Source: Amaranthus tricolor (Eukaryota; Streptophyta; Magnoliopsida; Caryophyllales; Amaranthaceae). From it: a stretch of 64,000 bases of DNA. Positions within the stretch are counted from its first letter, which is position 1; each line of letters opens with the position of its first letter. This document shows positions 1-12,649 of this stretch, in pieces. The position numbers and the translations under genes were made by a program. The stretch spans positions 10,433,363 to 10,497,362 of the forward strand of contig NC_080058.1 in assembly GCF_026212465.1 (NCBI RefSeq), written 5' to 3'. The notes below the pieces were generated by a model. That model saw only the letters and a list, made by a program, of their open reading frames with translations, was not told where the DNA came from and did not search any database.

Positions 1-73
1 TGGTTAGAGGTTTATTTTATTGTGGAGTATGTTGGTTAATGTGTTTAGGTTGTTTGGAGGTCTTGGTTTTAAT

Positions 74-371
74 TAGCTCTGATACCAAATGTAGGAAAAA
101 TTTAGATGGTAAAATAGTGAATGGATTTATTTTGAGAGGAAGATGAATGAATATGTAGAATGAATATTGTTCTTCATTGCACAAAAAATTGATTACATCA
201 ATGGGTATTTATAGTGCAAGTTTACTAAAATATCTTAGATATTTTTAATTTTTTAATTACTTTTCTAGAATCTTCCATTATATTATCTTAGATATTTTTA
301 TTTTTTAATTCTTTAGTTTAGATATTTTTATATTTAATTAAAATCCTAGATTTTTCTAGATTATTTTAACA
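74..371 (-). mobile_element. LTR and primer-binding site of an LTR retrotransposon running off the left edge
   Basis: Read on the minus strand, 371 to 90 is a 282-bp LTR beginning TGTTAAAATAATC and ending TTCCTACA. It is followed directly, at 89-74, by TTTGGTATCAGAGC, which matches the primer-binding site complementary to initiator-methionine tRNA used by most plant copia elements. A TATA box (CTATAAATACCC on the minus strand) lies near 205-217, where the promoter of such an LTR should be. The internal region and second LTR would lie left of the window, so the superfamily cannot be proved; copia is an inference from the short LTR and the tRNA primer. Confidence 0.75.
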
Positions 372-482
372 AGCTATACTAGTATATAAATTCGTCAAAA
401 AGTTTATTAGTATGGAAATACCTATAAATAAAATAAAATTTTAATGCAATTGAATATTATTGTGAACATGATTTGAATGTTC

Positions 483-1000
483 CACAATCATATTTTAATA
501 TGTAAAAATGCTTTTATTTGGCAAAGCTCTATAAAATCGTTATTTGTAAATTTCCCGTTCTTTTATAGTATTATATGATTTTATGATTTGATCTAATAAA
601 ATCTTTTTGAAAACTTATAAAATCATAATTAATGTAATAAAATCTTTTGAATATCAGACAATCACATATGAAATTGTAAAAATGCTCTATTCGGTAAACT
701 CTCGGCAATTGATATTTTTTTGTTTTTTTCTATAGTGTTGTATGATTGCATGATTGTATGATTTAATTTAATATCTTTTTTAAAAATTTAATTTTAATAC
801 TTAAATCATAATTAATGTAATAAAATCTTTTAATAGTCACACAATCACATTTTAACCTATAAAAATATTACATTTGGCAAAATTTTATAAAATTGCCATA
901 TGAAAATTTTTAATTCTTTTATAGTATTGTATAATATGATTTGAATAATTGCATAATTTTGCTACATTGATTTCTCATCAACTGTTAATAAGAAGGTGGT
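483..1000. repeat. Degenerate tandem repeat, three units of about 180 bp
   Basis: Three diverged units start near 483, 659 and 841, each opening with ACAATCA(T/C)AT followed by TAAAAATG/ATATTA, then TTTGGCAAA, TATAAAAT, TTCTTTTATAGTATT and ending in AATCATAATTAATG before TAATAAAATCTTTT. The period is about 176-182 bp; the third unit is incomplete. No coding potential. The length resembles plant satellite monomers, but three copies are too few to call a satellite. Confidence 0.6.
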
Positions 1001-1275
1001 CACTTGATTTTAATAGGTATATTATCAATCTATTTTTATACAAAAACTATATATTATCAATAATAAGTTCACTTAATTTTAAAATGCTATTGTTTTAGTC
1101 GAATGAGAATTAATTGAGAGAAAGATGAAAGAGGAGAGCCAGGGGAACAATGCAAAGATAGAAGAAGGTGATTCCACTCAATTTGTATTGACAACAATCA
1201 AATAGTTTGAGAATCGAGTCTTATTTCGGTTGGAGAATAAGTATTGCTTTTTCGGATAAAATTTTGTAATTTAAT

Positions 1276-1546
1276 TATGATATCTTAGATTGAGCTTTAA
1301 AAAAGATTGATAGACTACTTTTATCTACTGGGTGCATCTTCTTTTCTAGGAAGCCTATTTACCAAAAACTCCACAGTTAAGCGTGTTTGGTGGAGAGCAA
1401 TCTTAGGATGTGTAATCTCCTAGGAAGTTTTCTTATGTGCGCACAAGTGAGGCTAAAATGCGTTGAATGGACTTGTGTTGGTTTGTAGAATCAGTCTACA
1501 ACGCCTATGCATAATTGTCGATGTTCCGATGGGCGGAAGTGTTACA
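1276..1546 (+). mobile_element. Cassandra-type solo LTR with embedded 5S rRNA-like sequence (copy 1, decayed)
   Basis: This 271-bp block aligns along its whole length with the one at 12966-13236. It contains a 5S rRNA-like stretch (about 1330-1440) with CTCCACAGTTAAGCGTG and a mutated version of the 5S internal promoter. It ends GTGTTACA. Five-base flanks TTAAT and TCAAT agree at four of five positions, as an aged target duplication. Cassandra elements are TRIM retrotransposons defined by 5S rRNA sequence within their LTRs. No second LTR or internal domain is present, so this is a solo LTR. The start is eroded (TATG for TGTA). Confidence 0.8.
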
Positions 1547-1548
1547 TC

Positions 1549-2300
1549 AATTATAATTTAGTCCTTTCCTTCCTTCAGCAAACCTTAAAAAATTATGAAA
1601 GAGTTTAAGTAAACATTTAGAAAGGGATTGTGTTTGCTACGTCTCAAACCAAACAAAGTGTATTGTATTTAATTAGAATATTCCATTTCCAAATGCTTAA
1701 AATACAAAACCAACCACCCCTAACATTAACTATTGTATATGCTATTTTGTTAATCAATTGCTTTAAATGTTATGTGAGTGGCTTATGTGAAAAGTACAAT
1801 AATGGTGATGGACAAGTATGATTTTACACCCTATAAGGTGGTTGCTACTTGTTAGTGGTTACACATTAAAGTCAATTGTGTAAAGTGTAATTATTGTCCT
1901 TTGGGAGACATTCATAGTCAATAGCATTAACCATTACTTGTATTTCGTATTCATTTTGCATTATTTTTATTGAAATTTTATGTTGTAATGTGTAATCTTA
2001 AATGAAATGTAGAAATATGATTGAAGGATTACTAATTTGTTTCTTTAAAGTCAATGGGTGAGAAAAGAATAGATGGGTAAATATTGCTTTTCAAACAAGT
2101 CATCTAATTGTGATTATTAATTTGTTGAAAAAAGTAATTACTAAAAAATATATGGAGTACAAGGTACAACCTTGGACTTGATAAATTACAATATATACAT
2201 CTATATTTATTATGCAAATATAATAACGAACTAACTTTACACGTAAGAATTAATAATAAGAACATTTGCAAATACATTAGATATAGTAAAATAGGGTAAA
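1549..2300. other. AT-rich sequence without a recognised gene
   Basis: I see no coding sequence, RNA gene or clear repeat boundary here. Short open frames (for example 1630-1821) do not resemble any family I know. Confidence 0.5.
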
Positions 2301-2309
2301 TAATATTAA

Positions 2310-3669
<1,360 letters not shown>

Positions 3670-3686
3670 TAATATTAACATTAACA

Positions 3687-4000
3687 ACCCGTTTGATAGT
3701 CGGTATCAAATGATGGAAATAATAATAAAAATTTGTGTAATTTTAGTATGAATATCTCTTGATAAGTTTAATGTTCATGTTTGTTTTTCTTTAATAATCT
3801 CATTTTCTTCACAAAATTCATTTCAATATTTATCATTTGAAAATGTGATATTAGTTGTTATTGAAATTTATGAACTAAATTTTTTTTTTATGATTAAAGT
3901 TTCATTACCATGAAAATGACATGTTACATATCATGAAAATTTATTAACATATCATTCTTATTACCACAATTTAGTATTAAATACTAATAACCAAACGAGT
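3687..4000. mobile_element. MITE with ends ACCCGTTTG / CAAACGAGT
   Basis: The left end ACCCGTTTGATAGTCGGTAT is inversely complementary, imperfectly, to the right end (ATACTAATAACCAAACGAGT). A 87-bp relative with the same ends lies at 11575-11661. No coding capacity. I could not fix a target duplication, so the superfamily is open. Confidence 0.5.
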
Positions 4001-4859
4001 TCTAATTAAGAGTCTAAAACACTAAAGAGTACTTTCAAAGTGAGGCCCTAAGGGCAATCTAGAATTCAGTTATCTAAAAAACTAAAATTGTTTGTAATTT
4101 AACACTGAAATTTTTATTTCATCGGAATTTATCCCAAGTTATGTTTGTTACACAATATATATTTTCAATGAATATTTATCTATGAATCTATTTATCTTTT
4201 ATAACTATTACTAAAAAAAACACTGTTAATATCATTACTTTTAAAAATTACTTATGTGTCACTTTCTCAATAAAAACTTTCCCTTTAAAATTTAATGATG
4301 ATGGCATTGTTATTATGACTAATGTTTATATCTTTGACTTTTTAACTTACTAATATAATTTCGACTATAATAATATTATCTATATTAATTGATTTTTTTT
4401 TTTGCGTCACAGAAATTTAATGTATTAGAGAATCATATAATTCTATTTTATTTTTATTTTTTCCAATTATTTATAAAAAATTTAAATGTTTTTTGTTTAA
4501 TGAGGACATTATATATTTTTAATTAAATGAAAACATGTCCGATAGTAAGATCTTTCTACTTTGGGAACCTATTCTGGACAATTGTTACAGTCTCTTTTTC
4601 ATCAAATTTATTAGATAATAGTAGGTTCAAAAACATGAAATTTAGGCACAAAAAAACGACATTATTGAAGGAATTGTTACTTGTTGTGCCTTGATTAGGG
4701 ATACAAACCTCTTCTACTATAGTGCCAAGTTGACCAGGAAAGAGAAGCTTTAATTGTGTGGAATGATGATAGATTGGAGTAATAGATATAATTACATTTG
4801 TGCTTCCTTTCCCTTACTCCTTTCCTTGCCAAGAAGTTTCATGCCAAGGAGATCCACTA
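4001..4859. other. AT-rich sequence without a recognised gene
   Basis: No coding sequence or repeat boundary that I can support. Confidence 0.4.
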
Positions 4860-5800
4860 GTAAGGTTATTTACATTTTAAGGAGTTTGATAGAGAAGTAT
4901 TGAGAGGGGAAAAAATATTTGCGTATGGTGTTAAGGGTATTTCACATACATATATGGAGGCAATACGAAACTTTTATGGTGGAGTCACGACTCACATTCA
5001 AACACCAATTCGACTAATGGAGCCTATTTCGGTCAAAGTAGGTCAACATCAAGGATTAGCACAAGGTACCTTATACCTTAATTATGTCCATCATATATTA
5101 TAGATTAGCTTTCCATACCTATCTAGAAAAATTCGCCTAGATTTATGCTTCTAATAACGATATAGTGTGCTAGTATATAAACAAGCAAGGATGCTAACAC
5201 AAAATTAGAGGAGTGAAGAGTGTTCCTAGAAGGTAAAGGATGACATATAAGTTGTACGAAAACAAAATATTGAGATTTAATTTTAGTAGGTTAAAGGAGG
5301 AAAGTGACAGCGTGATGACCATTGGATAATATATACGATCAAGTTTAAGTATTTAGGATCAGTTTTCCTTAGTAATGTGGAGATCGAATAAAATGTAACC
5401 TACAAAATGTAAGCAAGCTAGCTTAAGTGGAGAGCAGCCACAAGGGACCTGTGAGATAAGTTTTACACTACACTAATGTTGCAAAAATGCAAATGTTAAG
5501 GTGGATGTATGGCACAAGGATAGAAAGGAACCAAGAGCGAGAGAGAGGTTAGGTTTGAGGTTGCCCCACTATCGACAAAGTTTGTGAAAAAAGCTGAAAT
5601 GGTTTGGACATATCAAGAGAAATGGTGGAAAATCATATATTACTGGAGGGTAAGAGAAGTTGAGGTGGACCCAAGAAAACGTGGCAGTCATAAATAAAGA
5701 TCGAATTGCATGAGTTGCATCTCTTTAATGACCTAACGTGAGATAGAACTAGCTGGAGGCGTGGATCCCGTGTCCTAGCTAGTCTTTTGATTGACCCTTG
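4860..5800 (+). pseudogene. Decayed non-LTR retrotransposon reverse transcriptase, C-terminal part
   Basis: The frame at 4900-5103 reads GISHTYMEAIRNFYGGVTT and then VKVGQHQGLAQGT, the palm region of LINE-type reverse transcriptases just before the catalytic aspartates. Downstream, in shifting frames, 5300-5800 still shows the family's C-terminal landmarks: FKYLGS-like, KWRAAT-like, MRMLRWM (about 5495) and the LKWFGHI-type motif (about 5600), then a final SWRRGSRVLA (about 5750). This order matches plant RTE-like LINEs known from many dicot genomes. Several frameshifts and stops separate the pieces, so it is dead. Boundaries are approximate because the termini are not visible. Confidence 0.7.
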
Positions 5801-6298
5801 TCATTTACCTCTTTTTGTCCTAGTTATTTAGTCTTTTTACCTGACTTTGTTATGTTACCTGTTTCATTTATCTTTTAATTTATCTTTCTAATGATTTTGT
5901 TCTAGATCAACTTGTGTATTTTACAGGTAATTTTTTCTCATGTTGTTTTGGCTTCACTATCCCTATCTTTGAAAGGCACTCTTTAATTATTAGGGGTACT
6001 TAATTAGGTGCATTCCTATTTTCCCACTCCTTAGAGGGGTTTTACTGTATCAGTATGGTCTATCAACTATCCTTTCCCCCTCTAACCATGACTTTGCGTG
6101 AAAATAGACTAACTGAAACTCCATAATCGTCAAACAATGATAAACACCTCAAAATTTTGACAAAAAACATAAATCATTGATGTTTTTTCCTACATAGTAT
6201 AACCCACCGAAATGCTCTAACCATTTTGTAATGAAGTATTACTTTAATTATTTTCCGACTAAATTAGTAACAGTTGGTCACTATACAAAAATAGTATA
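5801..6298. other. Sequence without a recognised gene
   Basis: Probably the 3' trailer of the preceding LINE relic grading into AT-rich spacer. No supported feature. Confidence 0.35.
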
Positions 6299-6303
6299 TT
6301 TAA

Positions 6304-7497
6304 TGTTAAACATACAGTTATTAAATAACCGTTATAGGAAGCTTCTGTTGAAAGCCTTAGTTTGTGGTTGTTATTATATTGCCACATCAGCTTTCTTGAT
6401 TCTTATTTCCTATATACATGTGCACTCAATTCACACCATTCATAACAACTTTCTTGGCCTTGAGATTTCCTACACTCCTGATGGCATCGTTCTCACTCAA
6501 AAGAAGTTTACTCCGGAACTTCTTCGAGACTCTAGTCTTACTACTTTTCACAAGGCTGTTACTCCATTCCCCTTAATCTTAAATTATACAATCATGATTC
6601 TCCTTTACTTACTAATCCAACTGATTACATGTGTTTAGTTGGGATGCTAAATTTCTTGACACATGCACGACCAGACTTGGCATTCACTGTGCAAGCTTTA
6701 AGCCAATACATCCAAAATCCGACTGAAGCACACAATCAAGATCTTCACCACACCTTGCATTACATTGCCAATACTTCGGGACAAGGAATCATTCTCAAAG
6801 GCTCCGATCACCTCCGTCTCCATGCATACTTCGACTCTGATTGGGGGCATGTATGGACACCAGAAAATCAATCACGGGATATCTCATTCTTGTTAATAAT
6901 TCTCCTGTTAGTTGGAAATCCAAGAAACAACAAACCATATCCAAGTCCTCGTTTGAAACTGAATACCGCATAATGGCAGCTGTGGCTTCAGAAATTACAT
7001 GGTTAGTCCACCTTCTTGAAGAGTTGGGTGTGCAAAACCTTCGACCAGTCACTTTGGAATGTGATAATCAGTCTGCTCAACAAATAGCTCAGAATTCTGT
7101 TTTTCACCAACGGACTAAACGCATAGAGATTGACTGTCACTTTACTCGGGAGAAAGTCTTAGAAGGTCTGATCCAACTAAGCTATATCCCAACTCAAGAA
7201 CAACTTGCGGATGTTCTAACCAAGATCTTCCCATCGACGAAACTACACCCTCTCTCAACCAAGCTTGGCATGTTGGACATCACCCCAAGCTTGCGGGGGA
7301 GTTAAACATACGGTTATTAAATAACCGTGATAGGAAGCTTCTGTTGAAAGCCTTAGTTTGTAGTTTTTATTACATTGCCACATCAGCTTTCTTGATTCTT
7401 GTTTCCGATATATTTGTATTGTCCTCATTCATAATAATTGAACATAAGCTATTGTTTTCCTTCTACATTTCTTAAATACTAGTTCTATATTGTAACA
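6304..7497 (+). mobile_element. Internally deleted Ty1/copia element with 5-bp target duplication
   Basis: A left LTR fragment (6304-about 6417) and a right LTR (7301-7497) share about 110 bp, including GGAAGCTTCTGTTGAAAGCC. The ends are TGTTAAACAT at the left and TTGTAACA at the right. Exact TTTAA repeats at 6299-6303 and 7498-7502 are the 5-bp duplication expected of LTR retrotransposons. A purine-rich tract (TTGCGGGGGAGT) lies just before the right LTR. The rest of the left LTR, the primer-binding site, gag, protease, integrase and most of the reverse transcriptase are deleted. Confidence 0.85.
6450..7305 (+). pseudogene. Copia polyprotein remnant: end of reverse transcriptase plus RNase H
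   Basis: From 6450 the frame gives FLGLEISYTPDGIVLTQKK, the C-terminal end of copia reverse transcriptase, then after a stop (6636-6638) LGMLNFLTHARPDLAF and a connection segment. A frameshift near 6845 moves to the frame with SITGYLILVNNSPVSWKSKK, then ETEYRIMAAVASEITWL (RNase H, catalytic glutamate context), LECDNQSAQQIAQN with the catalytic-type aspartate, and TKRIEIDCHFTREKV. It ends in the usual QLADVLTKI and LGMLDI segments at 7305, just before the polypurine tract. Stop and frameshift make it nonfunctional; the RNase H half is well preserved. Confidence 0.9.
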
Positions 7498-7809
7498 TTT
7501 AATCCGAAAAGTGGTGTGAAAAAATGATGCGAATAATTTTTTAAGGTTGAGTTTATTAATGAATGGGTAATATTAGATCAACTTAATAGTGGATTTTATA
7601 TGATATCAAGTTTGACAAAACTGCTAGTCATTTAGATTTTAATCCTGGTTATTTTCAAATTTTTATGACACTCGATCGAATTAATTTTAGGTCATACCAA
7701 TTTGTGGGTCTTAGATCAGTTTGAGTCGGATTATTTCCAATAACTGGTCAGATGCAAGTTGGGTTTGATTTACTATAATTTTTCAATTAATATCATATAT
7801 GAGTTATTC

Positions 7810-8896
7810 CTCTACAAAAAATATGGAGATTTAGCAATGGCACTGGGCGACGCTAAATCACACGGGCAACGGAAAGTCGATGACCTTTTATCTCGTCGCT
7901 ACATAAGTGGACACTAAATAAAACCCAACACCATCTCGTCTGGCGGGTGACGACCACGTACGTAACCCATCATCGCCGCTCTATGATGGCAACAGCGATC
8001 ACAGGTAATGTCGCCAGTGTCGTTGCCCTTTTACGATTATGTTATTTCTTTCCAATTGTTTGTTATTTTTGATATATCATTTTAATATGTTATTGAAAAT
8101 TTTATTGAAAATTTTAATTGTAATTGTAAAATAATTACTTTATCATTAATAACATAAAAAAAACATATAAATAAAATTAAATAAAATAACATATAATGAA
8201 ATATGAAGTATAATAATTGACAAATTGTTTTAAACAATATACTACTCAATATTTTAAAAATAAACGACTACTAAGAAGGTTATAGTGTCAAATGCGATCG
8301 CATAAATATCAGAATCTTGTCTTTACGCTCAATCGCTTGGAGTGTCCTGACACTGTTAAATATTTTATGTTGAAAATCAACTAAAAAACAAACTTATTTG
8401 GAGAGAAAAAGGCGACAAGCAAGAGAGGTCTTCGGCTCCTTGCCAAATTCAAATTTAAAATAAGCTAATTAAGGCATATATTAAAATGATAATGATTGAG
8501 CGACCGCCTAATACTGTCGCTATTTTCAAAATATGTATAAAAAATAGTCGTTATCTAGTTATGGGGCGACGACCTGGCAACAAACTTTCTAGTATCGCCA
8601 CAAGTTCAAATAAATTTTGAAAACATCCAAAGGGGCAATGACATGGGCATGGCCACCACAACGTGTCGTGGCCACATTACGTAAAATTTAAAAAGAATAA
8701 ATTAAATTTAAATAAGGTGTTGTCTACGCAGTTTGAAAATAAGTTTTTTAAAAGTTATTTTAGGCGATGGCCAAGTATCGTCGCCCCTTATCTCAGACAT
8801 TTATCGTTGGTTTCTCGTCGCCAAGGGTAACGATCTTGTTCCCTTCACATTTCCCGTCACCTTTAGACCGCTATCATTTTTATATTTTTTGTAGTG
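7810..8896. mobile_element. Non-autonomous CACTA (En/Spm-like) element
   Basis: The right end, inverted, reads CACTACAAAAAATATAAAAA; the left end reads CTCTACAAAAAATATGGAG. The 3-bp repeats TTC at 7807-7809 and 8897-8899 fit the 3-bp duplication of the CACTA superfamily. Subterminal regions hold many short GC-rich copies of GGCGACG/CGTCGCC (for example 7848, 7890, 7943, 8566, 8776, 8815), the type of clustered motif bound by CACTA transposases. The central 300 bp is AT-rich. There is no transposase; it would depend on an element elsewhere. Confidence 0.85.
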
Positions 8897-8899
8897 TTC

Positions 8900-10920
8900 T
8901 CAAGTCGGGTGTTGATCGGTGATGGACACAATGTAATCAATTTTATATCATATTAAATTTTAATATCGACAATCGATATTATATTCCAATTTTGTGGAAA
9001 AACAAAATTTTTACAGCCTTACATATCTTATAGATAATCCTTTTATCTTATTGATTCTACTACATTTCTTATATATTTCGTTCCATAAATTTTGATACTT
9101 TCTTTTAATATGACTCATATTTTTACTATTTCTTTTTTAATTATTTTCCATAGAAAAAGTAATAACCCTTCTAGAATACTTAGGTGTTTCAAATTAAAAT
9201 AATGTTTTGGTACATATAAATATATAATTCGTTATAAACTAAATTACTTAAATAAAAATAAAAAGTGGATGGCTACGTCTTATGTGTACAGTGTACATAC
9301 ATCATAGCACTTAAAGAGTACTAGTCGTACTCCTTTATTGTGCTCTTTTTATGTCCTCCACTTCTCTTTTTGTGGAGTTAATATTTTATGTGATCTCTTT
9401 TTATCGTTTCTTTTCCAAAGAAACTGAATCAAAGGCCGCATTACCCTTTTTTGGATACACCAATTGTTATTACTCTCTCTAATAGATAAAAATTAGGAGA
9501 AAATAAATTAAATTAGAGAATAAGGCAAATAAGTAGTTAAAATGGATTGTCAAAAAAATATCAGTTTAAAGATGAGATTAAAAGAAGAGAGTGGATTCAT
9601 AGACAAAAAAGAAAAGACTGAAAATAAGTGGAACAAACAGAATTAGAGAAAAAATGGTGCAAATTAATAGAGATTAAAAAAGTAATATTTTTTTCATCCG
9701 TAATATTATTCAAATTTAAGCGAATTAAAATAAAGTGTCTAAAAAAGTGTAATTCATTGCAAAGTGAGAAACATTATAAATAAGATAAGAAAAATTTTAA
9801 TGTGTGGATAAAAAAATAACAAATTTCATTGGACAAATTAAAATGAAAATGGAGCAAAATTTATATTAAATGGGAATATGTCTGTGTAACCACTAACCAC
9901 TGCAAGTTTATCTTTTTTATCAACTAGCTAATAATATAAGCTTTCCTTGCCTCCCATGGACTTCATATTAAACTTTTTTCTCAGGATGTAATATAAAATT
10001 AAATATTTATTCCCGCTTTTTAATCTATCTAAAATGACTCAATTTACACTTAAATATTTTTCCTTGAATTAAAAGCTAAACCGCGCAACAAAATATTGAG
10101 GTAATTTATAACCAAATCTATCATAAATCTAAATTTTATTTTTAAAAAAGTCAGCGCCACTGTATCTTTTTTTCTTTTTCTAAATTTTTAGTACTTAATT
10201 TTTAAAATTTGAAGTACTTTTTTTAAATTAAAAATTAATACTTTTTAAAAATTATGCAATTCTTTGTTAAATATAAATTAGTTACTTATTTTGTTGATTT
10301 ATGTTATAGTTATGTAGTAATATGATTGTTAATCATAGGTAAAGATTTCTTTTCTTTAAGGGTCTATGGCTCTATGCCTATCCTTTTTAGAGGATACCCT
10401 AATGAGAAGGGTATTATTGAGTCTAGATATAATTATAAACGTGAATTATATGATGTCTCCTTAAGTCATCCATAAACTCAATATCTTCATTCATTTCATG
10501 TACATATGGCTGTAGAAACAATAGCTACACTTTTCAAAAATATTTTTCTAGTTAAATGTAGCAACTATTTCCAATTATATGTGACAAAATCAAATAAGTG
10601 CTTACGTTTACTTGACTAATAATTTACTCCTTTTGTCTCTCACGATTTGCTTATTTTCTAATTTTAGGTTGTCCCAGTCATTTTATCTATTTTCTTACTA
10701 CTCTTTTTTCTGAATAATTACTATGTAGCGCATGAGAGTTTTATGAACGTTTTGTAGCATATTCAAAGGAAGAAATCAAGCTAAGTATTTGAAAATGCAC
10801 CGTGTCACTTTTGTCATATTCATTCATACATTTCAATTCATTTTAAATACCATCTACACGACATAGTATCTCTTTTTATTATTAAATTTAATACCCTACT
10901 TGTAAATGATGCAAAATAAG
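8900..10920. other. AT-rich spacer, no gene recognised
   Basis: No coding sequence. An end resembling Stowaway MITEs (CTCCTTTTGTCTCTCACGAT near 10627) may pair with a weak inverted match near 10913, but I do not call it. Confidence 0.4.
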
Positions 10921-11574
10921 GAGGTGTTTGGATATTAGGTTTTTTATTGTCTTTTAAATTGGTTTTTGACTTTTGTGTTTTTAGTTAGTTTTTGACTTTC
11001 AACTTGTTGGTTGATCAAATAGTCAAAAATTATATCTGATAAATAACTTTTTATGCTAGTTGAAAAGCTAGCTTATGAGCAAAATAAAAAGCTAATCATA
11101 GCAACTGTTTTCGGTGACTTCTAGCTTATAAGCAAAACAAAAAGGTAATCGTAGTATCTCTTTTCAGTGACTTCTAGCCTATTTTTGTTCTATTAAACAG
11201 GCAATAACCAACAAATATCATTAAACATCTTTTCAACAACTGGTTTGATTAAACAACTAGCTCAAGCTGCTAGCTTTTTAGCTGATGTTTTCAACTAGAC
11301 GAACTAACCAATAGCTCTAGCTAACACTAAATTGCTTAACTAACATTCATTACTATTTCCTTCATCCCTTTTATTAAGCATCATTTTCATTTTGAATTGT
11401 TCCCTCATTTCTCATCTTTTTATTTTTTTTTTAGAATTGTCCACCAATTTCTTTTAATATCATGCACACATTATAACTCTTTGAATTTAATACATACAGT
11501 TCATTATTTCTCTTTATTTATTATCCAATAAAAGTATTAATAATTCAAGTACTAGTAATACAGGTCTTTATACG
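10921..11574. other. Noncoding stretch with recurring AGCTAGCTT/AAAAGCTA motifs
   Basis: Around 10926-11330 the motifs GTGTTTGGAT, GAAAAGCTAGC, TTCTAGCTTATAAGC and GGTGACTTCTAGC recur in direct and inverted order, as in hAT- or PIF-type MITEs, but I cannot pair the ends convincingly. No gene. Confidence 0.35.
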
Positions 11575-11661
11575 ACACGTTTGGTAGTCGATATTAAATA
11601 CCAATATTTATATTAAAAATTATTTTCATTATTACGTTTTAATACCAATAATCAAATGAGT
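11575..11661. mobile_element. Short MITE related to 3687-4000
   Basis: Left end ACACGTTTGGTAGTCGATAT and inverted right end ACTCATTTGATTATTGGTAT correspond to the ends of the element at 3687-4000. At 87 bp it is almost only terminal inverted repeat, a strong internal-deletion derivative. Confidence 0.5.
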
Positions 11662-12649
11662 CCATATTCTAAAGTCAAAAGTAGTAATTTTGTTTTGCTA
11701 TTTGGGAGATGCGAATACTAAAATACAAGTAGTTGCAATGTAGAAGTCAAAAGAGTTGTGCAGAATATGGTCAAGGGCGAGTCATAGAAGATAGAAGTGA
11801 GTACAGTACGGCAATTTCCGTGCTACTTTAATCAACACGATGGTACGTGATCGACATCCTCCTACTAAAAAAGTAATTAAATTGGGAGAATAAAATTGAT
11901 AGCTATCCTTTCCACTTTTCAAATTTCTACTATTTTTAAACAAAAGGCAAGTTAAGTGGTATTCCACTTCTACACGTCACAACTCACAACCAAAACCTAT
12001 TTTACCTCTCTCTCTCTCTCCAAAAGTAGAAATTTAAGAAAATGTAAATAATCATCCCTAATTTTAAAATACTTACAATGTTTAACATTTTATGAGCAAA
12101 TATTCTGAGCATGTTCAACACATTTAATCGTATTGGATTTCGAAATATTAAAGGCTTTAAATTATGTAGTATGTGTTAAGTGTTTAAAGATATAAAATTG
12201 TTATAAACATATCATAATTTTTGAGATTGTATAGGGCCTCCAATGAATTTTTTAATTTTTGCTCCGCCTCTACTTTTTACACATATTAATGCGTTAATTC
12301 AATTCTTGATATTTCTAGTTAAGTAGTAAAATATTATTAAAATTTAATATTAATGATTTTTGCATTGAAACGAATCAAATAACATTTCATTTGATTATGT
12401 TTTAACTTAAATATTAAAAACTAATTACAAATTAAGATCGATGAATGAATAGTGCAATATTTATAATCGTTGATCGTGTAATTCGTTGGTCTTTATTATT
12501 AATGATAAGAGAGTATATATATATACACATAATCATAAGGAACCCAAAAAGCTTTATAATTACACCACAACCCTTATTAACAAACTCTAATTAACATCAT
12601 ATATACATACACTATTACACCTCCTCAATATAAATAGAAGAATCACGGT

